From assembly GCF_001189365.1 (NCBI RefSeq), contig NZ_LFJJ01000026.1:1-39848 (forward strand): DNA of 39,848 bases, written 5' to 3'. A model generated the notes under the pieces. The model was given only the letters and a program-made list of their open reading frames with translations. It was not told where the DNA came from and made no database searches. This document shows, piece by piece, positions 17,438 to 25,755 of the stretch. Position numbers and translations under genes: made by a program. Origin of the DNA: Candidatus Burkholderia verschuerenii. GTDB lineage: Bacteria; Pseudomonadota; Gammaproteobacteria; Burkholderiales; Burkholderiaceae. The first letter of the stretch is position 1; each line of letters begins with the position of its first letter.

Positions 17438-18700
17438 ATGATGAGTAACGAAATGCAGGGCAAACCTCAAGGGAGCGCGCCATCGCCGACGCTGCTCGAC
17501 AGAAGCGACGTGCGCGTCAAGCATGCGAGCGGCGTCGGCGGCGCGCTGTCGGCGTTCAGGGATCGCGTGAAGTCGGGCGATCTCGGTTCGCTGCCGGTCG
17601 TGGTCGGCCTCGTCATCATCTGGACGGCGTTCACGAGTCTGAATCCGGTGTTTCTGTCGGCGAACAACCTCGTGAATCTGCTGTTCGACTGCTCGACCAT
17701 CGGCGTGATTTCGCTGGGCATCGTCTGCGTGCTGATGGTCGGCCAGATCGATCTGTCGGTCGGTTCGATGAGCGGCTTCGCCTCCGCGCTGGTCGGCATG
17801 TTGTGGGTGAACGAAGGCTGGCCGGTGTGGCTGGTGATCGTCGCGGCCATCGCGGTCGGCGCGTTGTACGCGCTGCTGCTGAACCGGCTCGGCATGCCGA
17901 GCTTCATCGCGACGCTGTCGGGTCTGCTGGCGATTCTCGGTCTGCAATTCTACGTGCTCGGATCGAGCGGCTCGATCAACCTGCCGTACAACTCGGCGAT
18001 GGTCGATCTCGGTCAGCTGATCGTGCTGCCGGCCGCCGTATCGTATGGCATCGCGCTGTTGCCCGGCGTGCTAATGCTGCTGTTCGGCATGCGCACGCGC
18101 GAACGCCGGCGCGCGTCGAATCTCTCCGCGCCGTCGATCGGCAGTCTTGTCGTGCGCTGCGTCGTGATGACGATGCTGCTGGAAGCCGTCGTCGCGTATC
18201 TGAATCACGGGCGCGGCGTGCCGCTGCTGTTCGCGCTGTTCCTCGGCCTCGCGGTCTTCATGGACTACTTGCTGCGCCGCACGCAATGGGGCCGTTCGAT
18301 GCACGCGGTCGGCGGCAATCACGAAGCGGCACGGCGCGCGGGTATCAACGTGCGCGGCATCTATACGAGCGCGTTCGTGCTGTGCTCGGGGCTGGCCGCG
18401 CTCGGCGGCGTGCTGACGGCGGCGCGGCTCGCGTCGGCCAGCCAGCAGGCCGGCACGGGCGATGTGAACCTGAACGCCATCGCGGCGGCAGTGATCGGCG
18501 GCACCAGCCTGTTCGGCGGACGCGGAAGCGCATACTCGGCGGTGCTCGGCATTATCGTGATTCAATCGATCGCCAGCGGCCTGACGTTGCTGAACCTGTC
18601 GTCGTCGCTGCGGTTCATGATTACCGGCGCGGTGCTCGCGATCGCGGTCATCGTCGATTCGCTCGCCCGGCAATCGCGCGTATCGCATGGGCGTGCGTGA
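17438..18700 (+). CDS. Sugar/polyol ABC transporter, permease
   Basis: Intact, 420 residues, GGAGG just upstream of tandem ATGs at 17438 and 17441. A BPD_transp_2 (RbsC/XylH type) permease with about ten helices. It has the family segment [11 protein letters not shown] after helix 3 and the cytoplasmic EAA-like region [19 protein letters not shown] before a GTSLFGGRG loop. It would form the inner-membrane channel of the transporter with the two preceding products. Confidence 0.93.
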   Translation: MMSNEMQGKPQGSAPSPTLLDRSDVRVKHASGVGGALSAFRDRVKSGDLGSLPVVVGLVIIWTAFTSLNPVFLSANNLVNLLFDCSTIGVISLGIVCVLMVGQIDLSVGSMSGFASALVGMLWVNEGWPVWLVIVAAIAVGALYALLLNRLGMPSFIATLSGLLAILGLQFYVLGSSGSINLPYNSAMVDLGQLIVLPAAVSYGIALLPGVLMLLFGMRTRERRRASNLSAPSIGSLVVRCVVMTMLLEAVVAYLNHGRGVPLLFALFLGLAVFMDYLLRRTQWGRSMHAVGGNHEAARRAGINVRGIYTSAFVLCSGLAALGGVLTAARLASASQQAGTGDVNLNAIAAAVIGGTSLFGGRGSAYSAVLGIIVIQSIASGLTLLNLSSSLRFMITGAVLAIAVIVDSLARQSRVSHGRA

Positions 18701-18723
18701 CAACTATCGAGGAGAACGGACGT

Positions 18724-19452
18724 ATGACTGAGACAGTGAAAGGCAAGGTCGCGGCGATCACCGGCGCGGCGTCGGGAATCGGCCTCGAGTGCGCGCGCAC
18801 GCTGATCGCCGAAGGCGCGAAGGTCGTGCTGATCGATCGCGCCAAGGAGCGGCTGGAAAGCTTGTGCGCGGAACTGGGTCCGGACGCGCTGCCGCTGGTC
18901 GTCGATCTGCTGAATCCATCCGATGTATCGACGATGCTGCCGCGCATTCTCGATGCCGCGGGCGGGCTCGACATCTTCCACGCGAACGCGGGCGCCTATG
19001 TGGGCGGCGACATCACAGAAGGCGATCCCGACGCGTGGGACCGGATGCTGAACCTGAACATCAACGCGGCGTTTCGGTCGGTGCATGCGGTGCTGCCGCA
19101 TATGGTCGCGCAAAAGTCGGGCGATATCGTCTTCACGAGTTCGATCGCGGGCGTCGTGCCGGTGGTCTGGGAGCCGATCTATACGGCATCGAAATTCGCC
19201 GTGCAAGCCTTTGCGCACACGACGCGCCGGCAACTCGCGAAGCACGGCGTGCGGGTGGGATCGGTGTTGCCCGGCCCGGTCGTGACGGCGCTGCTCGACG
19301 ACTGGCCGAAAGCGAAAATGGACGAAGCGCTGGCATCCGGCAGCCTGATGCAGCCTAAGGAAGTTGCCGATGCGGTACTGTTCATGCTGACGCGTCCCCG
19401 GAACGTGACCATTCGCGATCTGGTGATCCTTCCGAACAACGTCGATCTTTGA
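18724..19452 (+). CDS. Short-chain dehydrogenase, probable ribitol/polyol dehydrogenase
   Basis: Intact, 242 residues, AGGAG nine bases upstream. A classical SDR: cofactor motif TGAASGIG at 13-20, Asp39 after the second strand (VVLIDRA) favouring NAD, NAG at 88-90, and catalytic Ser140, Tyr153 and Lys157 (YTASK). In an operon with a pentulose-type FGGY kinase, the likely reaction is oxidation of a pentitol such as ribitol to the ketopentose. The exact substrate is inferred from context. Confidence 0.88.
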   Translation: MTETVKGKVAAITGAASGIGLECARTLIAEGAKVVLIDRAKERLESLCAELGPDALPLVVDLLNPSDVSTMLPRILDAAGGLDIFHANAGAYVGGDITEGDPDAWDRMLNLNINAAFRSVHAVLPHMVAQKSGDIVFTSSIAGVVPVVWEPIYTASKFAVQAFAHTTRRQLAKHGVRVGSVLPGPVVTALLDDWPKAKMDEALASGSLMQPKEVADAVLFMLTRPRNVTIRDLVILPNNVDL

Positions 19453-19469
19453 ACGTCAGCCATTCAGCC

Positions 19470-21088
19470 ATGAACACGGAAACCATGACCTTCGTCGTCG
19501 GCGTCGATGTCGGGACCGGCAGCGCGCGCGCCGGTGTCTTCGATCTCGACGGCCGGATGCTCGCCACGGCCAAACACGACATCACGCTTTTCAGGGAGAA
19601 GGGTTCGATCGTCGAGCAATCGAGCACGGAAATCTGGCGCGCCGTGTGTCGGGCGGTGAAGGAAGCCGTCGCGCACGCCGATGTTTCGCCCGCGCGGATC
19701 GCCGGCATCAGCTTCGATGCGACCTGTTCGCTCGTCGTGCTCGGCGCAAACGGCGCGCCGCTGGCGGTCGGGCCGTCGGAGCAGGCCGAGCGCGATATCG
19801 TCGTGTGGATGGATCATCGCGCGGTGGAGCAGGCCGAGCGCATCAACGCGGCCGGTCACGATGTACTGAAGTATGTCGGCGGCAAGATTTCGCCGGAAAT
19901 GGAAACGCCAAAGCTGCTCTGGCTGCGCGAAAACCGGCCCGCGATCTTCGATGCCGCGTGGCAGTTCTTCGATCTCACCGATTTTCTGACCTGGCGCGCA
20001 ACCGGCGATCTGTCGCGATCTACCTGCACGGTGACCTGCAAGTGGACCTATCTCGCGCATGAGAAACGTTGGGACGAAAGCTACTTTCGCAGCATCGGAC
20101 TTGGCGTGCTGGCGGATGAAGGTTTCGCGCGCATCGGGCAGACGGTGGTCGAGCCGGGCACGGCGCTCGGCCGCGGCCTGACGGCGAACGCCGCCGCCGA
20201 ACTCGGTTTGCGCGAAGGCACGCCGGTCGGCGCGGGCGTGATCGACGCGCACGCGGGCGGCATCGGCACGGTCGGCGCGGAAGGCGAGCCGGATGCGAAT
20301 CTTGCCTACGTCTTCGGCACCTCGTCCTGCACGATGACCACGACGCGCGAACCCGTGTTCGTGCCCGGCGTCTGGGGCCCGTATTTTTCGGCGATGGTCC
20401 CGAACGCGTGGCTCAACGAAGGCGGTCAGTCGTTCGCGGGCGCGGCCATCGAACGCCTGCTCGCGATGCACCCGGCCCGCCCGATGCGCAACGTCGCGCG
20501 GACGAGGCGCATCAGTCGCTGCCCGCGATGCTGGCCGATCTCGCCACGCGCGCGTCGGACAGTCTGTCCAACGTGGCGAAGCTCGCGGACGGCCTGCATA
20601 TCGTGCCCGAGTTTCTCGGCAATCGCGCGCCGTTCGCCGATCCGCACGCGCGCGCGGTTATCGCGGGATTGGGCATGGAAACGGACCTCGACAGTCTCGT
20701 CGCGCTTTATATCGCGGGCATTTGCAGCATCGGCTACGGCTTGCGTCAGATCATCGAAACGCAGGCGCGCGCCGGTGCGCCGATCGAGAACATCATGATC
20801 AGCGGCGGCGCGGGTCGGCAGGATCTCGTGCGGCAGCTTATCGCCGATGCGACGTCCAAACGCGTGCTCGCCGCCGAAGCCGACGAACCGGTCCTGCTCG
20901 GCGCGGCGATTCTCGGCGCGGTCGCGGGCGGCGCGTGCAAAAACGTCGAATCGGCGATGAAGTCGATGTCGCGCGTCAGCCGGGTTTATGAGCCGGGCGC
21001 GGACGTCGTCGCGTTGCACGAAACGCGGTATCGCGCGTTCGAGCGGCTGCAGGAAATCTCGAAAGCGATTCGCGCGCCTACGCCGTGA
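19470..21088 (+). pseudogene. FGGY pentulose kinase (D-ribulokinase-like), frameshifted
   Basis: ATG 19470 (an ATG at 19485 is possible) begins VVGVDVGTGSARAGVFD, the FGGY phosphate-1 loop. The frame shows WMDHRA and the pentulose-kinase signature GTSSCTMTT...VPGVWGPYFSAMVP. The frame is open to AMHPARP (about residue 337). There one base is missing in a C-rich run (20474-20483), and the correct continuation DAQRRADEAHQSLPAM is in the next frame to TGA 21088. The C-terminal ATPase half includes ISGGAGRQDLVRQLIAD and EPVLLGAAILGAVAGG. The expected role is ATP-dependent phosphorylation of D-ribulose (or a related ketopentose). The lesion splits the two kinase lobes, so activity is almost certainly lost. 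Confidence 0.9.
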
Positions 21089-21461
21089 TCTCGATGCGCG
21101 TGCCGTCCGGCGTCGCGATCACGGCTTCGTAAAAGCCGTCGCCGGTCGTGCGCGGCGGCGAGACGAGCAGGCTGTCGGCGGCGCAGCGCGCGGCGAGTGC
21201 GTCGACCGCCGTCGCGCTGCCGAGCGAGATGGCGAGATGATCCCAACCCACGCATTCATCGGCCGATGCATGCGCGATCCACGGCCCCGTCATCAGTTCG
21301 ATGGAGGTCCGCTCTCCCGGCAAGCGGACGAAGCGCGACGCGAAGCCGGGCCGCCGCTCGCTGCGATAGATCGCGCCGACATCGGCCTGGAAGTATCGAC
21401 GCCAGAACTGCGCGGCGGCGTCGAGATCGCGCGTCCAGAGCGCAATGTGGGCGATATTCAT
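21078..21461 (-). CDS. VOC-family (glyoxalase/bleomycin resistance fold) protein
   Basis: Intact, 127 residues, ATG 21461 overlapping the MFS stop (ATGA). It has two beta-alpha-beta-beta-beta modules: IAHIALWTRDLDAAAQFWRRYF and WDHLAISLG. Candidate metal ligands are His6 and Glu in SIELMT of the first module, and His in WDHLAIS and the Glu near the C-terminus (RIEITA). Reaction unknown; the operon with a DeoR repressor and a sugar-type MFS suggests a role in carbohydrate metabolism. It overlaps the kinase gene tail by 11 bases. Confidence 0.85.
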   Translation of the reverse strand: MNIAHIALWTRDLDAAAQFWRRYFQADVGAIYRSERRPGFASRFVRLPGERTSIELMTGPWIAHASADECVGWDHLAISLGSATAVDALAARCAADSLLVSPPRTTGDGFYEAVIATPDGTRIEITA

Positions 21462-22603
21462 GCGCGCCGATTCGTCACGAGATGCGCGCAAGCCGGCACC
21501 AGGCACATCAGCGCGGTCAGGATGAAAAACGCGGTCGGCAGACCCGTTGCCTTCGCGACGAAACCGACGATCGCCGGTCCGGCGAGATTGCCGGCGTAAC
21601 CGGTCGTCGTCATGGCCGCGACCGCCGCCGTCGATGGCATCGCGGTTTGCGATCCGGCGCGTCTGAACAACACCGGCACCACGTTCGATGCGCCGAGCCC
21701 GATCAGCACGAAGCCGCTCATCGCGAGCGCGGCGTTCGACGCAATCAGCAGCACCGGCAGTCCCGCGACGGCGATCACGCCGCCCCAGAACATCATCGCG
21801 CGATCGCCGATGCGCAAGGTCAGCGCATCGCCGCCGAAGCGGCCGGCCGTCATCGCGATCGAAAACGCCATATAGCCGATGCCGCCCTGCGCCGGCGAAA
21901 CCAGCCCCGCGCCGGTGATAAGCAGCGCGCTCCAGTCGAGCAGCGCGCCTTCGACCAGAAACGCAATCGCGGCGAGCGCGCAGATCAGGAGCACGATGCC
22001 GCGCGGAAGCGCGAACAACGGCGCATCGCTTGCATGCGCGGAGACGATGAAACCCGGCCGCACCACTGCGATGGCGACGAGCATCAACAACGCGCAAGGC
22101 AACGTGCTGACGACCGTTCCGATGTGCGACGACAGCAGGAAGGTCATCATCGTCGAGCCGAGGAAGCCGCCGACGCTGAACAGCGCGTGAAAGCCCGACA
22201 TCAGCGGACGGCCTTCCGCGCGCTCGACATCGACCGCGTGAATGTTCATCGCGACGTCGAGCGAGCCGAGGCACGCGCCGAATAGCGTCAGGGCGATGCC
22301 TAGCTCTGGCGCGGTATCGACGATGGCGAGCGTCGGCAGAACCACGGCGAGCCCCGCGCCGCCCGCGACGATGACCGGCTTGCTGCCGTATCGCGCGGTG
22401 AGTGCGCCGGTGAGGACCATCGCGATGACGGAGCCCACGCCGATGCACAGCAGCAACAATCCCAGCACGCCATCGTCGACGCCGAGCCGCTGCTTGGCGA
22501 AGGGCACCAGCGGCGCCCAGCACGCGATGCCGAATCCCGCGACGAGAAACGCGAGACGCGTCGAGAAACGGGCCGCAGGAAGCCGATCAGGAAGCCGGTT
22601 CAT
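21458..22603 (-). CDS. MFS transporter (YbjJ/FucP-like)
   Basis: Intact, 381 residues, 12 helices, start ATG 22603 overlapping the DeoR stop by four bases. It begins with FLVAGFGIACWAPLVPFAK and has the ALTARYGSKPV loop and GSLDVAMNIHAV in helix 4 characteristic of the YbjJ/FucP-like MFS group. Substrate is probably a sugar or sugar derivative; some relatives are efflux proteins. It is the middle gene of the DeoR-MFS-VOC operon. Confidence 0.87.
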   Translation of the reverse strand: MNRLPDRLPAARFSTRLAFLVAGFGIACWAPLVPFAKQRLGVDDGVLGLLLLCIGVGSVIAMVLTGALTARYGSKPVIVAGGAGLAVVLPTLAIVDTAPELGIALTLFGACLGSLDVAMNIHAVDVERAEGRPLMSGFHALFSVGGFLGSTMMTFLLSSHIGTVVSTLPCALLMLVAIAVVRPGFIVSAHASDAPLFALPRGIVLLICALAAIAFLVEGALLDWSALLITGAGLVSPAQGGIGYMAFSIAMTAGRFGGDALTLRIGDRAMMFWGGVIAVAGLPVLLIASNAALAMSGFVLIGLGASNVVPVLFRRAGSQTAMPSTAAVAAMTTTGYAGNLAGPAIVGFVAKATGLPTAFFILTALMCLVPACAHLVTNRRA

Positions 22604-23373
22604 GACACATTCGTCAGGATGACTGACGTTCCGAGTCTGGACAAAGCCGCGCGCGTCTCGGGCGCGATGTTGTGTTCGACCACCACCGTTTCGATCTCGC
22701 CGATGGCCGCGACCTTATATGGCGCGCGCGCATCGAACTTCTCCGTGAGCGCGAGCACGACGCTGTGTTCGCTCGCGGCGAGCACGGCGCGCTTGAACGC
22801 CGCATCGCCGATATGGAACGCGCTGATGCCGCGCTCGGGCGATATCGCGCAGGAGCCGATGAAGCATCGGTCGAAATTCAGGCGCGCGACGCTTTGCACC
22901 GCGTTCGCATCGACGCTGCCGCCCACGGCCGCATCGACCGCGCCGCCGATCATGATCAGTTCGAGATCGGCGCGGCGCAACACGGCGGCCGCGATATCGA
23001 CCGAATTGGTCGCGACGGTGAGATGCGCGTCTTCGGGCAGCAGATCGACCAGCGCGAGATTCGTGCTGCCGCTATCCAGAAACAGCAATTCGCCCGGACG
23101 GATCAGCGCGACGGCCGCGCGCGCCAGAGCCGTTTTTTGTTCGCTCGATGTATCGATCCGGCTTGCCATCGGCGTGGACGCGGGCGTGATCGGCAGCGCG
23201 CCGCCGTACACGCGGCGGCAACGGCCTTCGGCGGCCAGCGCGCGAAGGTCGCGACGAATCGCGTCCTCCGAAATATCGAATTCGGCGGCCAGCGCCGTGG
23301 CGACGACCGGCTGGCCGCGCGCGAGGCGTTCGGCGATTTCGTCGCGCCGGGAGAGAGGGATGTCGTTGTTCAT
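22600..23373 (-). CDS. DeoR-family transcriptional repressor
   Basis: Intact, 257 residues. An N-terminal DeoR HTH (about residues 8-55: RRDEIAERLARGQPVVATALA, FDISEDAIRRDLRAL) is followed by the sugar-phosphate sensing DeoRC domain, with LFLDSGSTNLALVDLL, VATNSVDIA and IGGAVDAAVGGSV. It probably represses its own operon (MFS and VOC) in the absence of a phosphorylated sugar; three operator-like repeats lie directly upstream. Confidence 0.92.
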   Translation of the reverse strand: MNNDIPLSRRDEIAERLARGQPVVATALAAEFDISEDAIRRDLRALAAEGRCRRVYGGALPITPASTPMASRIDTSSEQKTALARAAVALIRPGELLFLDSGSTNLALVDLLPEDAHLTVATNSVDIAAAVLRRADLELIMIGGAVDAAVGGSVDANAVQSVARLNFDRCFIGSCAISPERGISAFHIGDAAFKRAVLAASEHSVVLALTEKFDARAPYKVAAIGEIETVVVEHNIAPETRAALSRLGTSVILTNVS

Positions 23374-23383
23374 GCCGCATGCT

Positions 23384-23423
23384 AACGTGCATCAACAAGA
23401 ATGTAAACGTGTACAAACGTGCA
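23384..23423. promoter_or_regulatory. Triple AACGTG(C/T)A repeat, candidate DeoR operator
   Basis: AACGTGCA at 23384, AACGTGTA at 23406 and AACGTGCA at 23416 lie 11-50 bases upstream of the DeoR start. The copies start 22 and 10 bases apart, close to two and one helical turns, so all face the same side of the DNA. Arrays of short direct repeats are typical DeoR-family operators; the assignment is by position. Confidence 0.6.
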
Positions 23424-23474
23424 TTTGGCGTTGCGGCTGGCGAATTGCTCTGACACATTGCGTCAAAAAATGTG

Positions 23475-23493
23475 GATAATAATGATTATCATT
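23475..23493. promoter_or_regulatory. Fur box upstream of the iron operon
   Basis: GATAATAATGATTATCATT matches the 19-bp Fur consensus (GATAATGATAATCATTATC) at most positions and contains the core ATGATTATCAT. It is 30 bases upstream of the DUF3649 start and indicates iron repression of the three-gene operon. Confidence 0.85.
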
Positions 23494-23523
23494 TGCCTCG
23501 CTGTCCGATCGAATCAGTCGTCG

Positions 23524-23784
23524 ATGAAGTCCATCCCCTTGCTGTCCCGCATCGCCGCCGCGATGTTCGACGGTTACGCGCTCGCCGCGCTGACCAGCGT
23601 TGCCACGCTCGCCATGCCGATGGCCAAACCGCAAGCCGTGCTCACCGACATGCTGCTGAGCTTTCTCGTGTACGCAGGCGCGGTGATCTGGGTGTTCGCG
23701 ATGCGCAGCGCGACGCGCGCATGGATCGGCCTCGCGGTCGTCGCCGTGCCTTTGCTGCTCGCGGCGTGGAGCGTGTGGTCGTGA
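23524..23784 (+). CDS. DUF3649 small membrane protein of the iron-reductase operon
   Basis: Intact, 86 residues with two to three hydrophobic helices (ALAALTSVATLAMPMA; MLLSFLVYAGAVIWVFAM; WIGLAVVAVPLLLAAW). Proteins of this type precede PepSY iron-uptake factors in proteobacterial ferri-siderophore loci. The start at ATG 23524 has a poor RBS; the longer reading to 23419 would run through the Fur box and is rejected. It is coupled by a GTGA overlap to the next gene. Confidence 0.8.
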   Translation: MKSIPLLSRIAAAMFDGYALAALTSVATLAMPMAKPQAVLTDMLLSFLVYAGAVIWVFAMRSATRAWIGLAVVAVPLLLAAWSVWS

Positions 23785-25403
23785 GGAAATCCGGCGATAT
23801 CAAACCGCGCGGCATCCGACAGACCATGTCCGATCTGCATACGTGGGTCGGGCTGCTCGCCGGCTGGATTCTCTACGCGATGTTCCTTACCGGCACCGTC
23901 AGCTACTTCAAGGACGAAACCTCGCAGTGGATGCGCCCCGAAATGCCGCATCTGGCGACCACGCCCGATGCCGCGCAAGTCGCGCAACGCGTCGCCGACA
24001 CGCTCGGCGGCATCGCGGCGGGCAGCACGCAATGGAGCTTCGATCTGCCGTCGGCACGCACGAGCATCGTCGGTGCGTTCTGGCGCACGCCGAAGGGCGC
24101 GGCCGACAAACGCGCGTTCCAGGAAGGCTGGTTCGATCCGCTGACGGGCGCGCGCACGGCTTCGCGCGATACGCTCGGCGGCGAGTTCTTCTATCGCTTC
24201 CACTTCCAGTTCTATTACATGCCGCCGCTGTGGGGCCGCTGGATCGCGGGCTTCTGCGCGATGTTCATGCTGATCGCGATCGTCAGCGGCGTGATCACGC
24301 ACAAGAAGATCTTCGTCGACTTCTTCACCTTCCGTTGGGGCAAGGGTCAGCGTTCATGGCTCGACGCGCATAACGCGCTGTCCGTGTTCGGCCTGCCGTT
24401 CCACGCGATGATCACCTACACCTGTCTCGTCACCTTGATGGCGATGTACATGCCCTTCGGTCAGCAAACCGCGTTCAAGACGCCCGCGGAACGCCGCGCG
24501 ATGACCGAGCAACTGAGCGCCTTTATCCAGCCAGGCAAGCCGAGCGGACAGCCCGCGCCGCTCGCGCCCGTTGATGCGATGGTGCGCGAAGCGCAGGCGC
24601 GCTGGGGTCGCGACCATGTCGGACGCGTGACCATCACGCTTCCGGGCGATGCCGCCGCGCGCGTGGCCGTCTCGCGCGGCGAAGCGGAACGCGTATCGAT
24701 GAGCCCGCAATACATGCTGTTCGATGGAGTGTCGGGCAAGCTGATCGACGTGAAGGATCATGTGGGCGGCGCGGCGGAAACGCGCGGCGTGCTGTACGCG
24801 CTGCATCTGGGCCGCTTCAGCGATCTGCAATTGCGCTGGCTGTATTTTCTCGTCAGTCTCGGCGGCACCGCGATGGTCGGCAGCGGGCTGGTCATGTGGA
24901 CCGTCAAGCGTCGGCAGAAGCTGCCCGATCCCGCGCGGCCGTACTTCGGCTTCCGCCTGGTCGAGCGTTTGAATATCGCCAGCATCGCGGGATTGTCGGT
25001 GGCGATGACGGCGTATTTGTGGGCGAATCGTCTGCTGCCGTCCGCGCTCGCGCATCGCGCCGATGCCGAAGTCAACGCGTTCTTTACCGTCTGGGCCGCG
25101 ACCTTGTTGTACACGATCGCGCGGCCCGCGAAGCGCGCGTGGATCGAATTGCTGTGGCTCGCGGCGGCGCTGCTCGCGCTCACGCCCGTGCTCAACGCGT
25201 TCACGACGCAACGGCCGATCTGGCGCAGCATCGCGCAGGGCGATTGGGTCTATGTCGGCTTCGAAGCGATGCTGTGGGCGTTCGCCGCGCTGCACGCGAT
25301 GCTGGCGTTGCGCGTGATGCGTCATCGTCCGCGCGTGAAGGCGCGTGCTTCGTCGGTCGCGGCGCATGAGCGCGAGCGTGAACGCGAAGAGGAGAGCGCA
25401 TGA
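23781..25403 (+). CDS. PepSY-TM protein, putative ferric-siderophore reductase (iron uptake factor)
   Basis: Intact, 540 residues starting at GTG 23781, which overlaps the DUF3649 stop. It has a PepSY-associated membrane architecture: helix 1 LHTWVGLLAGWILYAMF with the conserved His, a periplasmic domain, FHFQFYYMP before helix 2, HNALSVFGLPFHAMITY with paired histidines in helix 3, a late helix 4, and three to four extra C-terminal helices. Relatives reduce or release iron from ferri-siderophores at the inner membrane, with heme ligated by the helix histidines. Its ATG-coupled downstream partner is the DUF3325 protein. Confidence 0.87.
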   Translation: MRKSGDIKPRGIRQTMSDLHTWVGLLAGWILYAMFLTGTVSYFKDETSQWMRPEMPHLATTPDAAQVAQRVADTLGGIAAGSTQWSFDLPSARTSIVGAFWRTPKGAADKRAFQEGWFDPLTGARTASRDTLGGEFFYRFHFQFYYMPPLWGRWIAGFCAMFMLIAIVSGVITHKKIFVDFFTFRWGKGQRSWLDAHNALSVFGLPFHAMITYTCLVTLMAMYMPFGQQTAFKTPAERRAMTEQLSAFIQPGKPSGQPAPLAPVDAMVREAQARWGRDHVGRVTITLPGDAAARVAVSRGEAERVSMSPQYMLFDGVSGKLIDVKDHVGGAAETRGVLYALHLGRFSDLQLRWLYFLVSLGGTAMVGSGLVMWTVKRRQKLPDPARPYFGFRLVERLNIASIAGLSVAMTAYLWANRLLPSALAHRADAEVNAFFTVWAATLLYTIARPAKRAWIELLWLAAALLALTPVLNAFTTQRPIWRSIAQGDWVYVGFEAMLWAFAALHAMLALRVMRHRPRVKARASSVAAHEREREREEESA

Positions 25404-25690
25404 CGCACTTTCTCACGCTGGTGTTTTGCGTGGTGGCGTTCGCGTCGCTGGCGGCGTCGATGGAGCGGCATCAGCAGGCGCTGCTCGGGCATGCATTGCC
25501 GCCGGGACAATCGCGCGGCTTTCGCATCGCCGGATGGTGCGCGCTGGTGCTCGCGCTGCGCTTTATCGTCGATGACGACGGCTGGGCGCTCGGCCTCGTG
25601 CGCTATAGCGGATGCACGAGTCTGGCCGCCGGTCTCGTGTTCGGCGCGCTAATCGTCTACGAGCGATCGCGCTTCGCGAAGCAACGCTGA
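25400..25690 (+). CDS. DUF3325 small membrane protein
   Basis: Intact, 96 residues, three helices, start ATGA-coupled to the PepSY gene. The family is found as the last gene of DUF3649-PepSY-DUF3325 iron operons; its exact role is unknown. It has MERHQQALLG after helix 1 and LVRYSGCTSLAAGLVFGALIV at the end. No TonB-dependent receptor or siderophore synthesis gene lies next to this operon in the window. Confidence 0.82.
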   Translation: MTHFLTLVFCVVAFASLAASMERHQQALLGHALPPGQSRGFRIAGWCALVLALRFIVDDDGWALGLVRYSGCTSLAAGLVFGALIVYERSRFAKQR

Positions 25691-25755
25691 CAGCGTTTCG
25701 ATCTCTGGCGTGACGCCTGTAGAATGGCCCGCAAAAAGTCAGGTCATCGAAGGCA

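Noticed and set aside
23419-23523. Longer N-terminus for the DUF3649 protein
   Set aside because: It would place coding sequence across the Fur box and add an atypical peptide; ATG 23524 fits the family.
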